DNA of 64,000 nucleotides from Flavobacteriaceae bacterium (GTDB lineage Bacteria; Bacteroidota; Bacteroidia; Flavobacteriales; Flavobacteriaceae): NCBI GenBank assembly GCA_029248885.1, contig JAQWIL010000004.1, positions 1 to 64,000 of the forward strand, read 5' to 3'. Shown piece by piece: positions 53,660 to 63,493 of this stretch (position 1 is its first letter; each line of letters starts with the position of its first letter). The notes under the pieces were generated by a model. It saw only the letters and a program-made list of their open reading frames with translations, ran no database searches and was not told where the DNA came from. The position numbers and the translations under genes were made by a program.

Positions 53660-54241
53660 CTATAATTTATTCAGTGCATTGCGAATCAGGCGCTCGACAC
53701 TCATTTCAGCATCCATTGAAAGAAGTTCGTCAATCACCTTCACGCAGGATTTTGTTTGGTACCCTAAGACTACCAAAGCAGATAACGCCTCTTCTCTATT
53801 GGTATTGCTTGAAACAGCGGGAATTCCCGCATCGGCAACGATTCCCTGAATTTTGTCACGCAATTCAATGACCACACGTTGGGCGGTCTTTGCGCCAATT
53901 CCCTTGACCGACTGAATCACATCTACTTGCTCGCCCTGTATCGCCTGGCCGATTTCACTCGGGCTCAATGACGACAACATGGTTCGTGCCGTGTTGGCAC
54001 CGATTCCTGAAATTCCAATGAGCAATCGAAACAATTGACGCTCCAAATCCGTAGTAAATCCATAGAGCGTATGGGCGTCTTCACGAACTTGCAAATGCGT
54101 ATAAAGTTGGATATTTTCCTCATCCGTCAGTTGACCAAACGTAAACAAAGAAATGTTGACCAAATAGCCAACCCCTTGGCAGTCAATGACGACTGAAGTT
54201 GGTGATTTTTCAACAAGACGACCACGGAGTTGTGTTATCAT
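53660..54241 (-). CDS. ruvA: Holliday junction branch migration protein RuvA
   Basis: 193 residues. An OB-fold N-terminus (LRGRLVEKSPTSVVIDCQGVGYLVNIS), two helix-hairpin-helix motifs (about 70-135: LIGISGIGANTARTML, SVKGIGAKTAQRVV) and a short C-terminal domain III. It binds four-way junctions and loads RuvB (at 55220). It is separated from ruvB by queG. It lies five bases upstream of sprA. Confidence 0.95.
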   Translation of the reverse strand: MITQLRGRLVEKSPTSVVIDCQGVGYLVNISLFTFGQLTDEENIQLYTHLQVREDAHTLYGFTTDLERQLFRLLIGISGIGANTARTMLSSLSPSEIGQAIQGEQVDVIQSVKGIGAKTAQRVVIELRDKIQGIVADAGIPAVSSNTNREEALSALVVLGYQTKSCVKVIDELLSMDAEMSVERLIRNALNKL

Positions 54242-54299
54242 AGTTTCCTCTCAAAAGTAACGATTATTTTGGCATTACAATAGTCTTTATTAGACAGAC

Positions 54300-55223
54300 T
54301 TATCGCAAAAAATCTAGGTTGCGTTTCAAACCAGAAAATTGGGTTCTTTGGACCGCGCTTTCCGCAAATAATCGGTCAAAAACTGCTTCTGTGATTTCAT
54401 GCCAATCGTTTTTGGTGAGGTTCATGAGTTCCGGGGAGGGTTCAAATTGCGGCTCTTGATGAGGCGTTGAAAAGCGATTCCAAGGGCAAACATCCTGACA
54501 CACATCACAGCCAAAGGCCCAGTTGTCAAATTGTCCTTTGACCTCTTGCGGGATTGCTTCTTTGAGTTCAATGGTAAAGTGAGAAATACACTTGCTTCCA
54601 TCTACTTGATAGGGTGCTATGATTGCATCTGTAGGACAGGCATCTATACAAGCCGTGCAAGAGCCACAGTGGTCTGTTACAGGAGTGTCCGCTTCCAAAG
54701 GCAAATCGATAATCAATTCTGCGATAAAGTAAAACGATCCTGCTTGTTTGGAAATCAAATTGGTATGCTTCCCAATCCATCCCAAACCAGCTTTGGCAGC
54801 CCATGCCTTGTCTAGAACTGGGGCGGAATCGACAAAGGCTCTTCCAGAAACCTCTCCGATTTCTTCTTCAATAATATGCATCAGTTCTTTGAGTTTTTCC
54901 TTAACAACAAAGTGATAGTCCTTGCCATAAGCATACTTTGATATCTTAGGCGCTTCTTTGTCAGATTGTTTGGCGCTAGGATAGTAGTTGTAAAGAAGCG
55001 AAACCACACTTTTTGCCCCAGGTACGAGTTTGGTTGGATCGAGTCGCTTGTCAAAGTTTCTCTCCATATAGGTCATGCTTCCATGATGCCCTTTGCGTAG
55101 CCATTGCTCCAATCGTGGGGCTTCATCTTCTAAAAATCCAGCATTCGAAATTCCACACGATAAAAAGCCAAGTCGTTTTGCATGGTCTTTAATCCGTTGA
55201 CTATGTTGGGCTGCCAGATTCAA
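54300..55223 (-). CDS. queG: Epoxyqueuosine reductase
   Basis: 307 residues. The catalytic Asp133 is in [10 protein letters not shown]. Two [4Fe-4S] clusters: Cys186/189/192/196 ([12 protein letters not shown]) and Cys239/242/246 ([10 protein letters not shown]), plus Cys212. It uses cobalamin to reduce epoxyqueuosine to queuosine in tRNA. This pairs with the queuosine precursor transporter at 15387. Its start shares four bases with the ruvB stop, so the pair is coupled. Confidence 0.95.
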   Translation of the reverse strand: MNLAAQHSQRIKDHAKRLGFLSCGISNAGFLEDEAPRLEQWLRKGHHGSMTYMERNFDKRLDPTKLVPGAKSVVSLLYNYYPSAKQSDKEAPKISKYAYGKDYHFVVKEKLKELMHIIEEEIGEVSGRAFVDSAPVLDKAWAAKAGLGWIGKHTNLISKQAGSFYFIAELIIDLPLEADTPVTDHCGSCTACIDACPTDAIIAPYQVDGSKCISHFTIELKEAIPQEVKGQFDNWAFGCDVCQDVCPWNRFSTPHQEPQFEPSPELMNLTKNDWHEITEAVFDRLFAESAVQRTQFSGLKRNLDFLR

Positions 55224-56242
55224 AACAAATCTCCTTGGCGACTCGATTTGGTGCGACCCAAATGACGATAGGCAAGGTCTGTTACTTCTCGTCCACGGGG
55301 TGTGCGAACAATGAATCCTTCTTGAATAAGAAAGGGTTCGTAAACTTCCTCAAGGGTCTCTGCACTTTCTGAAACCGCAGTCGCTAGGGTGCTGATTCCG
55401 ACTGGACCACCCTTAAATTTGTCCATCATGGTACTGAGAATCTTATTGTCCATTTCGTCTAGGCCATGGGCATCGACATGAAGGGCTTCTAGGCCATATT
55501 TGGCAATCTTCATATCGATACTGCCATCTCCTTTGATTTGTGCAAAATCACGAATTCGTCGCAACAAGGCATTGGCGATTCTGGGTGTGCCGCGACTTCG
55601 TCCTGCAATTTCAATGGCCGCTTCATTGGTAATCGAAATCTTCAGGATATCTGCACTTCTCTCCACTATGGTCGATAATACTTCTGTAGTGTAATAGTTC
55701 AATCGACAATTGATCCCAAAACGAGCACGCATTGGGGCAGTGAGCAAGCCCGATCGAGTGGTCGCTCCGATCAGGGTAAACGGATTGAGGTTGATTTCGA
55801 CTGTACGGGCGTTTGGACCCGACTCAATCATGATATCGATTTTGTAGTCTTCCATGGCCGAGTAGAGATACTCTTCTACAATGGGGCTCAAACGGTGGAT
55901 TTCATCAATAAACAATACGTCCCGTGGCTCGAGGTTGGTGAGCAGTCCTGCCAAATCACCGGGTTTGTCGAGAACGGGTCCTGAGGTTACCTTTACCCCT
56001 ACTTGCAATTCGTTTCCTAAAATATGGGCAAGGGTGGTTTTTCCCAAACCCGGAGGGCCATGTAAAAGGGTGTGATCGAGGGCGTCTTCTCGTTGGTTGG
56101 CGGCTTCTACAAAAATCGATAGGTTGTCTAATACCTGTGGCTGACCCATAAAATCGGAAAACCGCAACGGACGCAACGCACGATCGATGTCCTGCTCTTC
56201 AGGAGTAAAGTGGTCTCCGTGTGGATCTAGATGTTCGTTCAT
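55220..56242 (-). CDS. ruvB: Holliday junction DNA helicase RuvB
   Basis: 340 residues from ATG 56242, which fits homologues; ATG 56260 adds six residues. AAA+ motifs: [12 protein letters not shown], Walker [10 protein letters not shown] (62-70), Walker [10 protein letters not shown], sensor 1 GATTRSGLL, and a winged-helix C-terminus ([17 protein letters not shown]). A hexameric motor for branch migration with RuvA. It is the first gene of ruvB-queG-ruvA-sprA. Confidence 0.96.
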   Translation of the reverse strand: MNEHLDPHGDHFTPEEQDIDRALRPLRFSDFMGQPQVLDNLSIFVEAANQREDALDHTLLHGPPGLGKTTLAHILGNELQVGVKVTSGPVLDKPGDLAGLLTNLEPRDVLFIDEIHRLSPIVEEYLYSAMEDYKIDIMIESGPNARTVEINLNPFTLIGATTRSGLLTAPMRARFGINCRLNYYTTEVLSTIVERSADILKISITNEAAIEIAGRSRGTPRIANALLRRIRDFAQIKGDGSIDMKIAKYGLEALHVDAHGLDEMDNKILSTMMDKFKGGPVGISTLATAVSESAETLEEVYEPFLIQEGFIVRTPRGREVTDLAYRHLGRTKSSRQGDLF

Positions 56243-56299
56243 TTTTTCAAAGATAACCAAAAATCAACGGGAATCTTGTAAGAAAACCACGCCCCGAAC

Positions 56300-56345
56300 A
56301 AAAGAAAAAAACACGCCAAACCCGAAAGCCCGACGTGCCTTTTGC
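56300..56345 (-). terminator. Probable terminator after the T9SS cargo gene
   Basis: On the minus strand GGCACG pairs imperfectly with a downstream GGCGTG region around GGGC-TTTC-GGG, followed by a run of seven T. It lies in the gap behind the 56369 stop codon. The stem is imperfect, so confidence is moderate. Confidence 0.45.
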
Positions 56346-56368
56346 TTACCAATTATGAATGATATACG

Positions 56369-57772
56369 TTATTCTTTCACAAAACGGTGTACCAGATTTT
56401 GGTTACCGAGTTTTGCGGTGAGCAGATATACGCCTTTGGACAAGTCACTGACGTTGATGCGGTGTGCTGTGCCACTTTGGTGATCTGTCAGCAAACGCTT
56501 ACCACCCAGATCATAAACGGTATATGTTACCGCTCTGGCTTGGGGGCTGTCGATATGTAAAAGCTGTTGCGCGGGGTTGGGATAGACCGAAAAGCCCTGT
56601 TTAGAAAGAGCTGCTAGGCTGAGATTTCGGGTATCAACAAAGCCATTAAACCCATTGGAACCCATAAAAGGATTTCCTGCCAAGTCAGTCAGGCCGCTGT
56701 TGTCATGTCCCGTGTCGCCATACTGCATACGGATTTGGTAGCTTTCATGACCGGCTTCCAACTCGATTTCAAAAACCAAAATCGTTCTGTCTTCTTCCCC
56801 GTTGGTCTCTCCATAACGAATGGACACCAACTCCCCACTCTCTGCCGTGACGATATTGGTACTTGTGCCCACACGCAAGGCCTTGGTCGGTAAAAACGCC
56901 GCTACAGTGGGCAAAACCATATCCTCACTAAACTCGGTGGACCACTCGGCATTGTTGGCCTCGTTGATCACAATGTTTCCTCCGATAAGAAAACTTGAGA
57001 TTGTGGGGGCTTGTCCCTCTGTGATTTGAAAGTCCTCACTGCCATAGACCTGTAAAGAACCACCGTCTTGTGGCTCGCCGTGGGTGTAGATCGATAGTGC
57101 TTCTGACGCTGTCGAAAGGGCTGCCGCAAGGGCTGCCGCATCGGCATTGTCACCAACGGTAAACGACTGGCGCGACCCATCCTCGGTTTGTACAATCGCG
57201 AGCACGGTGCCCCGAGCTGCACTTACCTCTTCTGACGAAAAAGTGATTGGTGTACCCGTATGCCCATAGCTGGTTTTTCGGACGTCGCTAAAACTAATCT
57301 GAGCTTTTAAAAACAGCTTTGAAAAATCATAGGCGTATGCTTTTCTTACACATTCAACATCTTCCGTATAAGGAATGCTATTGACAAGGGGCGTAAAGGT
57401 AACCGTGGTGGTTCCTGTTTGGCTAATCGCTATGGCAGTATCACTACCTTCCAAAACCCCTGTCGTAGCTCCGCTAAACTCGATGCGATAATAGCCTGCT
57501 GATGATTGAGAGCCGCCGCCAACCAACAATAGGGTCTGACTACTTTCTATGCACTCGCCTTCAAAATAAACACCCGCAGACTCATCATAGTCAACATCAA
57601 TGCTGTCGTCGTTGTCACGGTCACCAATAGTATAGGTGATTTCTGGCAATCGTCCCGGATCGTCTAGGGTTTTGGGTAGGGTGAGCTGTGCCTGGGCAAA
57701 GCCAAAGCCAATGAGAAATAAAACAATCGAAAAAAAACGAGTGGATAAACCACAAGGTATAGGTAAATTCAT
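56369..57772 (-). CDS. Secreted T9SS substrate with type A sorting domain
   Basis: 467 residues from ATG 57772 (MNLPIPCGLSTRFF), with signal peptide ending FGFAQAQ. The C-terminus is a classic T9SS sorting domain: GFSVYPNPAQQLLHID, VYDLGGKRL, and SKGVYLLTAKLGNQNLVHRFVKE. The middle (about 30-380) has no recognised catalytic domain; beta-rich Ig-like repeats with TITGxxG-like strands and DLAGNPFMG suggest an adhesin or binding protein. It should be exported via SprA. The base composition is more G/C-rich than the left patch. It starts near a C9T9 tract in the gap to katG. Confidence 0.85.
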   Translation of the reverse strand: MNLPIPCGLSTRFFSIVLFLIGFGFAQAQLTLPKTLDDPGRLPEITYTIGDRDNDDSIDVDYDESAGVYFEGECIESSQTLLLVGGGSQSSAGYYRIEFSGATTGVLEGSDTAIAISQTGTTTVTFTPLVNSIPYTEDVECVRKAYAYDFSKLFLKAQISFSDVRKTSYGHTGTPITFSSEEVSAARGTVLAIVQTEDGSRQSFTVGDNADAAALAAALSTASEALSIYTHGEPQDGGSLQVYGSEDFQITEGQAPTISSFLIGGNIVINEANNAEWSTEFSEDMVLPTVAAFLPTKALRVGTSTNIVTAESGELVSIRYGETNGEEDRTILVFEIELEAGHESYQIRMQYGDTGHDNSGLTDLAGNPFMGSNGFNGFVDTRNLSLAALSKQGFSVYPNPAQQLLHIDSPQARAVTYTVYDLGGKRLLTDHQSGTAHRINVSDLSKGVYLLTAKLGNQNLVHRFVKE

Positions 57773-57832
57773 AATAAGTAAGATTTGTTGAAGCAAAGTA
57801 AAACAATTATTGGAACAATCACAAATGACCTA

Positions 57833-57850
57833 CCCCCCCCCTTTTTTTTT
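57833..57850. repeat. C9T9 homopolymer pair
   Basis: Nine C (57833-57841) directly followed by nine T (57842-57850), in the 258-base gap between the divergent T9SS cargo gene and katG. Homopolymers of this length tend to slip on replication and could tune promoter spacing. No promoter is placed across it with confidence. The rest of the gap (57773-58030) holds AT-rich sequence with a possible TTG at 57985. Confidence 0.9.
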
Positions 57851-58030
57851 GGAAAAATGGGTTTTTGTTTGCTTTGGTAAAGTGAATTGTTAATCGTGAA
57901 CAGGCGTTATTGGTTAACCATTCGCATTTCTCAATCGGAAGCTGGTGTAAGAGGGATAAATTCTCACAAAAAAAGGATGGATAATTGACGATTTATTTTG
58001 TATTTTTCAGCCAAAAATAAACCCATTACA

Positions 58031-60178
58031 ATGGATCATATGAAAAGCACAAACGGGGTTTCCAAATGCCCATTTCACGGCTCAACAACCCAACCAAATT
58101 TAGGTACCCAAAACAAGGATTGGTGGCCAAACAGTCTCAACGTTGACATTCTTCGTCAGCACGACACCAAAAGCAATCCGCTGCAGGACTTGGATTACAA
58201 GGATCGTGTAAAGTCATTGGATCTTGCGGCGGTAAAAAACGATATCAAAGTGGTCTTGACAGATAGCAAAGACTGGTGGCCAGCGGACTATGGTCATTAT
58301 GGGCCGTTTTTTATTCGTATGACTTGGCACGTAGCTGGGACCTATCGCACAGGCGATGGTCGTGGGGGTGCTGCTACGGGGGCACAGCGATTTGCACCGC
58401 TTAACTCTTGGCCAGACAATGGGAACTTGGACAAAGCCAGACGCCTGCTTTGGCCAGTGAAAGAAAAGTATGGGAACTCGCTGAGCTGGGCAGATTTGTT
58501 TGTGATTGCGGGCAATGTCTCGATTGAAGACATGGGCGGTCCCAACCATGGATCGGCACTAGGTCGGGAAGACATTTGGCATCCAGAAAAAGACATCTAC
58601 TGGGGAGCAGAAGACGAGTGGTTGGGGGACAACCGTTATGGCGATACCCGCCAAGACCTCGAAAACCCTTTGGCAGCCGTACAAATGGGGCTGATTTATG
58701 TGAATCCACAAGGGCCCAACGCCAGCCCTGATCCCGCATTGTCTGCACAAGATGTGAGAGAGACCTTTAAGCGTATGGCGATGAATGACGAAGAAACCGT
58801 TGCGCTTACTGCAGGGGGTCACACTTTTGGAAAAGCACACGGTGCAGCAGATGCCGACGAATATGTAGGCGCAGAACCAGAAGGCGCACCCATCGAAAGC
58901 CAAGGATTTGGATGGGAAAACAGTTACAAATCCGGCAAAGGCGTCCATGCCATTACCAGTGGGATTGAAGGCCCTTGGACGACCAACCCCATTCAATGGG
59001 ATATGGGCTATTTGACTTTGCTGTTTAAATACGAGTGGGAATGCCAAAAAGGTCCTGGGGGAGCTTGGCAATGGCACCCTGTCAATTGTGACGAAGCCGA
59101 TATGGTTCCACAAGTTGACGGTAGTGGAGAAAAGGTATTGCCGATGATGACGACGGCTGATATTTCGATGAAAGTGGATCCGATATACAAAGAAATCTGT
59201 CAAAAATTCCTCGCCGATCCGGAGGCCTTTGGTGAGACCTTTGCCAAAGCGTGGTTTAAGCTACTCCACCGTGATATGGGTCCAAAGTCCAACTATGTGG
59301 CAGGTGACTATAAAGATGTTGAGTATATCTGGCAAGACCCCGTTCCTGCTGGCAAAACCCTTTCGGCAAGCGAAGAAAACGAAGTGAGAGCCGCCATTGC
59401 AGCCGCAGGGATCGACAACGCAGTCTTGATCGAAACCGCATGGGCTTCTGCCTCTACCTTTAGAGGTTCGGATAACCGAGGTGGCGCCAATGGTGCACGC
59501 ATTCGTTTGGCACCGCAAAAAGATTGGGCAGTTAACCAACCCGAGCAACTCGCCGAGGTACTCGCTGCTTATGAAAGCATTTCTGCTCAAACTGGAGCGA
59601 GTGTTGCTGATATCATCGTTATTGGTGGTGCAGTAGGAATTGAACAACTTTCTGGTGCCAAGGTTGAAGTTGCCACAGGGCGTGGTGATGCAACGCAGGA
59701 GAACACGGATGTGTCTTCTTTTGACTTGCTCAAACCAAGTGCTTGTGGATTTCGCAACTATATCGAAAAAGAATTTAGCGTTTCTCCCGAAGAGTTGTTG
59801 CTTGACAAAGCCCAACTTCTCGGTCTTTCACCGGTAGAACTCACTGTGCTTGTCGGTGGCATGCGCGCCATGGGGGTTTCCCAATCTGGGGCTGGCCTTT
59901 GGGGCGATGGCAAACTGAGCAACCAATGGTTTAAGCAGCTTCTGTCTATGGATCGCAAGTGGGAACCCAATGGCTTTAATGCCTATAAAGGGGTTGATCG
60001 AAACTCTGGAGAAAGCGTAGGTTCCGCATCGAGAATCGATTTGTTGTTTGGGTCAAACTCTGAGTTGAGAGCGATTGCTGAGGTCTATGCGCAAAACGAT
60101 AACAACGATAAGTTTGTTGCCGATTTTATTGCCGCATGGAACAAGGTGATGAACGCCGACCGTTTTGATATTTCGTGA
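58031..60178 (+). CDS. katG: Catalase-peroxidase
   Basis: 715 residues from ATG 58031 ([17 protein letters not shown]); an upstream frame to 57998 is not needed. Heme-distal Arg96, Trp99 and His100 ([11 protein letters not shown]), proximal His264 (GGHTFGKAH), and the Trp99-Tyr223-Met249 crosslink set ([17 protein letters not shown]) are all present. Two peroxidase-like halves, the second without heme. It removes H2O2 and protects an aerobic cell. It ends 84 bases before the cotH gene. One local variation is GNVSIEDMG where many KatG have GNVALESMG. Confidence 0.96.
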   Translation: MDHMKSTNGVSKCPFHGSTTQPNLGTQNKDWWPNSLNVDILRQHDTKSNPLQDLDYKDRVKSLDLAAVKNDIKVVLTDSKDWWPADYGHYGPFFIRMTWHVAGTYRTGDGRGGAATGAQRFAPLNSWPDNGNLDKARRLLWPVKEKYGNSLSWADLFVIAGNVSIEDMGGPNHGSALGREDIWHPEKDIYWGAEDEWLGDNRYGDTRQDLENPLAAVQMGLIYVNPQGPNASPDPALSAQDVRETFKRMAMNDEETVALTAGGHTFGKAHGAADADEYVGAEPEGAPIESQGFGWENSYKSGKGVHAITSGIEGPWTTNPIQWDMGYLTLLFKYEWECQKGPGGAWQWHPVNCDEADMVPQVDGSGEKVLPMMTTADISMKVDPIYKEICQKFLADPEAFGETFAKAWFKLLHRDMGPKSNYVAGDYKDVEYIWQDPVPAGKTLSASEENEVRAAIAAAGIDNAVLIETAWASASTFRGSDNRGGANGARIRLAPQKDWAVNQPEQLAEVLAAYESISAQTGASVADIIVIGGAVGIEQLSGAKVEVATGRGDATQENTDVSSFDLLKPSACGFRNYIEKEFSVSPEELLLDKAQLLGLSPVELTVLVGGMRAMGVSQSGAGLWGDGKLSNQWFKQLLSMDRKWEPNGFNAYKGVDRNSGESVGSASRIDLLFGSNSELRAIAEVYAQNDNNDKFVADFIAAWNKVMNADRFDIS

Positions 60179-60262
60179 GCAATCCACCCATTCAGACTGA
60201 GTTTTCGGAATTTATTTTATATTTTTTCATTCATTTAACTTAGGTCTATAGTAAATAAAACT

Positions 60263-61819
60263 ATGTTTAAAAGATACGTTGTGCGTAAATATGCAATTGT
60301 ACTTCTGTCACTTTTTGTGCTGTCGTGCCAAAAAGATGAAAAAGAAGTTGGCTTATTAGGTCCGAATCTTCTCTCGGTGAGTTTTCAAAAAGCCAATAAC
60401 CCTTCTTTGGAATCAGACATCAAACTCGATTTTAATAATGAAGACACCTTTAGTGGTTTTGTTCCCTATGGAACTTCGATTAGGTCCTTAATTGCAACCT
60501 ATGAGTTTGCGGGTTCTTCATTGCAAATCGATGGGGAAGAACAAACCAACTCTGTTAGCAGTAACGATTTTGGCAAAGAGCGTATGGTCTCCATTTTAGA
60601 TGAGGGTGGCAATGGAAAAGACTACTTGATAAGACTCCATTATCACACTGGTCTTCCGATTGTTTATCTCAGCGCTTTTGATCCAGAAACCGCTGCAAGA
60701 GAATACTATATTTCAGCAGAAATTTCGATCTACGGAGGTCTTGATTTTCAAGATATTGAGAACCGCCCGATTCAGATTCGCGGTCGTGGAAACTCGACTT
60801 GGACAGCAGAAGAAGATCTCGCTAAAAAACCTTATCAAATTAAGTTTTCAGAAGGGCAAGAGGTCCTTGGGATGGCAGATGATAGGCGTTGGGTGTTGCT
60901 TGCTGAATATTTTGACCGGAGTATGATTCGCAACAAATTGAGCTATGAAATGGGTCAAATGAGCAACTTTGATTATTCCCCTCAAGGAGAGTATGTCGAG
61001 GTATTTATTAACGATCAACCTCAAGGAACATATGTGCTCGCCCAAAAAGTAGAAGAATCAAAAAATCGTCTAGATATTGGAGACAATGGTTATTTGATTG
61101 AAATGGATCAACGTTATCGTGTTGCTGAAGATGGTGTATATTTTGAACCCCCCATTTTTAGGCAACGTGCCGAAAAATTTTCTTGGCTTGATACCATTTA
61201 TAACATCAAAGAGCCGGCAGATATTCAATATGGTTCCGAGGCGTATTCAAATATTGAAAATTTTGTGAATGCGTTTGAGGAAGTGTTGTTTGGAGACAAC
61301 TTCAAAGACTCTGAAGAAGGGTATCGTTCATATATCGATTTGGATTCCTTTATCGATTGGTATTTAATCAATGAGATCGGCAAGTCTGTTGATGCTTATG
61401 GTTATGCAAGTGTGTTTTTTAGTTATGTCCCAGGGGAGAAGATAAAAATGGGTCCGATTTGGGATTTTGACTTATCGTATGGGAATGCTGACTATAGTGC
61501 ACCTGCTTTCTATGTTGAAGGCAATCATATCAATCAGCACCCTTGGTTTGAACGCTTACTTGAAGATAATTTTTTTCGGCAAAAGGTTATTGAGCGCTAC
61601 ACTCATTATTATGACAAACGCGATGAATTTCTGGCCTTGATTGACAAGTTTTCGGATCAAATCAATCGCTCTCAAGTACTCAATTATGAGCTTTATCAGA
61701 ATCTGGGTGAAGAAATGTGGAATAATGGTTCGGCTGTATTTCAGACCCATGCGGAAGAAGTTGAATACCTCAAGAACTGGCTCTTTGAACGCATCAATTG
61801 GATGAACGGAAACTTATAA
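60263..61819 (+). CDS. CotH-family kinase-like lipoprotein
   Basis: 518 residues with a lipoprotein signal (LFVLSCQKD, Cys22). A short N-terminal Ig-like region (about 35-135) precedes a CotH domain with RGRGNSTWTAEEDLAKKPYQI, DDRRWVLLAEYFDRSMIRNKL (about 212-233), and the metal/ATP end GPIWDFDLSYGN. CotH proteins are atypical kinases known from spore coats and bacterial effectors; the target here is unknown. It is convergent with a DUF2490 gene, and a DUF4956 gene follows; DUF4956 is often near CotH in other bacteria. An outer-membrane or surface location is inferred. Confidence 0.88.
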   Translation: MFKRYVVRKYAIVLLSLFVLSCQKDEKEVGLLGPNLLSVSFQKANNPSLESDIKLDFNNEDTFSGFVPYGTSIRSLIATYEFAGSSLQIDGEEQTNSVSSNDFGKERMVSILDEGGNGKDYLIRLHYHTGLPIVYLSAFDPETAAREYYISAEISIYGGLDFQDIENRPIQIRGRGNSTWTAEEDLAKKPYQIKFSEGQEVLGMADDRRWVLLAEYFDRSMIRNKLSYEMGQMSNFDYSPQGEYVEVFINDQPQGTYVLAQKVEESKNRLDIGDNGYLIEMDQRYRVAEDGVYFEPPIFRQRAEKFSWLDTIYNIKEPADIQYGSEAYSNIENFVNAFEEVLFGDNFKDSEEGYRSYIDLDSFIDWYLINEIGKSVDAYGYASVFFSYVPGEKIKMGPIWDFDLSYGNADYSAPAFYVEGNHINQHPWFERLLEDNFFRQKVIERYTHYYDKRDEFLALIDKFSDQINRSQVLNYELYQNLGEEMWNNGSAVFQTHAEEVEYLKNWLFERINWMNGNL

Positions 61820-61824
61820 TTCTA

Positions 61825-62538
61825 TTATTGATCCTCTTTTTTCGCAATTCGATACTCAAATCGTAAGCTCAAAATATGATAAGATGCCGGCACTATGACG
61901 CCAACCTCTTTTTCATATAGGTATTTAAAAGACAATGAGCTCGTCTTTGAAAATTTCTTTTTAGAACCAAGTGATAGACGAAATTTATCATAGGCCTCGG
62001 CGCTATAGAATTCGTCTAGCATAAAAAATTCGAAACTGAGCCGGGGATCCAGTTCCCAGTTTGGAATATTATAGTTGGAGGAAAACTTGTACCGCCAACG
62101 GTTATTGTCCTTTGAGTCGTTCGTTACATCACGTTGGGTTTTGACCTGGTGTTGTACCCGAAAGCGAAAATCAAAACGGTTGAATGTGGTTTTTGCTTGC
62201 GCAAAGCCAAAAAATCGATTGTACTTTTCGTGCCCTTGTTTTTTACCGACATCATCCAGTCGGTCGGAATTTCGATAGCCCACGCCAAGATCTAAAAAAG
62301 GTTGAAGCTCGTATTGGGCTTGTGCTTCAAAAAAAGACATATTGTAAGAATCGCCAACAGATTTGAGGCGCAACTGTGCCTCGAGACCCAGACTGAGTTT
62401 TTCTGTGAGTGCGTACTGGATTTGTAGGGCGTTCCAGCTTTCAAAAGTTTGGTTATCGGTTGGAGACTGATCGTTTTGCGCCAACAAAAGCAGATGGCAA
62501 AACAGGGCTGTTAGAATAAAATAGTGGCGAGTACTCAT
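61825..62538 (-). CDS. DUF2490 outer-membrane protein
   Basis: 237 residues from ATG 62538 (MSTRHYFILTALFCHLLLLAQ signal). Beta-strand repeats with alternating residues (LSLGLEAQLRLKS, DLGVGYRNSD, FRFRVQHQVKTQ, YKFSSNYNIPNWEL) and an aromatic C-terminus (ILSLRFEYRI), fitting a small porin-like barrel as in DUF2490. The frame extends to 62670 without conserved sequence. It ends six bases from the cotH stop, and starts 19 bases after the DUF4956 stop, so DUF4956 and DUF2490 are likely one transcript. Confidence 0.8.
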   Translation of the reverse strand: MSTRHYFILTALFCHLLLLAQNDQSPTDNQTFESWNALQIQYALTEKLSLGLEAQLRLKSVGDSYNMSFFEAQAQYELQPFLDLGVGYRNSDRLDDVGKKQGHEKYNRFFGFAQAKTTFNRFDFRFRVQHQVKTQRDVTNDSKDNNRWRYKFSSNYNIPNWELDPRLSFEFFMLDEFYSAEAYDKFRLSLGSKKKFSKTSSLSFKYLYEKEVGVIVPASYHILSLRFEYRIAKKEDQ

Positions 62539-62557
62539 GGAAAGTGACAGGAAATAT

Positions 62558-63181
62558 TTAGACAAAAATTGTAAGGTCTGCTGTGTTTTCAGGCTGGTTG
62601 ATTTTTTTGATTTTGAAATGGGTGATGGGCATGCTAATAAGTTGTTCAAGATGTGCTGTCTTTTCAGCAAGTGGTAAGTCAGAAAATTGATCGAATTTTT
62701 GCAAGGTTACGGAGACGGTTTCTTTCTTTTCAGGTTTAACTCTAGGTGAGAGTTTCTCAAAATAATTCACAGCAAATACAATTGCAGAATTGGCAAAAAG
62801 AAGCTCAATATAGCTGACTTTTTTATTGGCTAAGGCATTGATTACAGCTACGCCAATCACCACAAATAAATAAGTCATTTCTTTGATGGGAATGGTGCCT
62901 GTACGGAAACGAATGATGGTGAAAAGGGCAAATAAACCCAGAGCAAATCCCAACTCCAACTTGACGCTACTCAACAAAAAACACATTAAAAAGGTGACAA
63001 TGGCAATGGTGTTGTAGCCAAAATAAAATTGAAAGTTTTGGTTGTTTTTTAGATACACTCGATTTGAAATCCAATAGACTACCAAGGTGTTTAGCAACAA
63101 CCTAAGGAGTAATTCAAAGAAGTCGCCAGAATTGATAAGTTTGATACTGAAAAACTTTAATTCTTCTATACTTTCAATCAT
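62558..63181 (-). CDS. DUF4956 membrane protein
   Basis: 207 residues with four helices (FFELLLRLLLNTLVVYWIS, YNTIAIVTFLMCFLLSS, FALGLFALFTIIRFRTG, MTYLFVVIGVAVINALAN). The IIRFRTGTIPIKEMTYLF motif is characteristic of DUF4956. A soluble C-terminal domain follows (about 150-207). The function is unknown; in other genomes the family occurs near CotH and VTC polyphosphate polymerase genes. No VTC gene lies in this window. It is preceded by the terminator at 63228-63253. Confidence 0.85.
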   Translation of the reverse strand: MIESIEELKFFSIKLINSGDFFELLLRLLLNTLVVYWISNRVYLKNNQNFQFYFGYNTIAIVTFLMCFLLSSVKLELGFALGLFALFTIIRFRTGTIPIKEMTYLFVVIGVAVINALANKKVSYIELLFANSAIVFAVNYFEKLSPRVKPEKKETVSVTLQKFDQFSDLPLAEKTAHLEQLISMPITHFKIKKINQPENTADLTIFV

Positions 63182-63227
63182 CGTTTCTAATTTCTAAGCA
63201 TAGTTAAAAAAATTCTGACAAATAAAA

Positions 63228-63253
63228 AAACGGCTGTACAATTGTACAGCCGT
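63228..63253. terminator. Strong bidirectional terminator hairpin
   Basis: AACGGCTGTACAA and TTGTACAGCCGTT form a 13-bp perfect palindromic stem, flanked by AAAAAA on the left. On the minus strand the T run after the stem ends the small-gene transcript. Confidence 0.85.
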
Positions 63254-63261
63254 TGTTGTCT

Positions 63262-63360
63262 TCATGCCGCCTTATCTGTGGAGTTGTTTTCTAACTCAAT
63301 TAATAAGGCATAAGCATGGCCTTGATTTGGTTCAAGTGCTACCATAAACTCATCGCTCAT
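63262..63360 (-). CDS. Possible 32-residue small protein
   Basis: An ATG at 63360 opens a 32-codon frame (MSDEFMVALEPNQGHAYALL, ending NNSTDKAA) stopping at 63262, nine bases before a strong terminator. The peptide is acidic and has no membrane helix or signal. Upstream are a -7 box (63465-63472) and a hairpin-rich leader, so the frame sits in a complete transcription unit. No family is recognised. It may be a real small protein, or an ORF inside a regulatory RNA. Confidence 0.45.
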   Translation of the reverse strand: MSDEFMVALEPNQGHAYALLIELENNSTDKAA

Positions 63361-63457
63361 AATTAAAAAATTTTAGCGTTAAACTTATGAAACGTTTGAT
63401 CCGGGTGCGTTCTCTCCACCCGCGACTCTATTGTAAATCCCAGTCCACACGGGATGT
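63361..63457 (-). ncRNA. Structured leader upstream of the 32-codon frame
   Basis: On the minus strand: ATCCC...GGGAT (5-bp stem), then CGGGTG...CACCCG (6-bp stem), then CGTT...AACG, all before the ATG at 63360. With the upstream promoter box this gives a 5' leader of about 97 bases. I do not recognise a known riboswitch class. It could regulate the small frame, or be an independent small RNA. Confidence 0.35.
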
Positions 63458-63464
63458 AGTTACT

Positions 63465-63472
63465 CAAATATA
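63465..63472 (-). promoter_or_regulatory. -7 box TATATTTG for the small gene unit
   Basis: An exact TAnnTTTG match on the minus strand. The start site should be a few bases downstream, near 63458. No good -33 TTG is visible at the normal distance. Confidence 0.45.
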
Positions 63473-63493
63473 CAAAAAATTGTTTATTCTTGC

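Noticed and set aside
58559-59203. 214-codon minus-strand frame inside katG
   Set aside because: Antisense to conserved heme-domain sequence and without family features.
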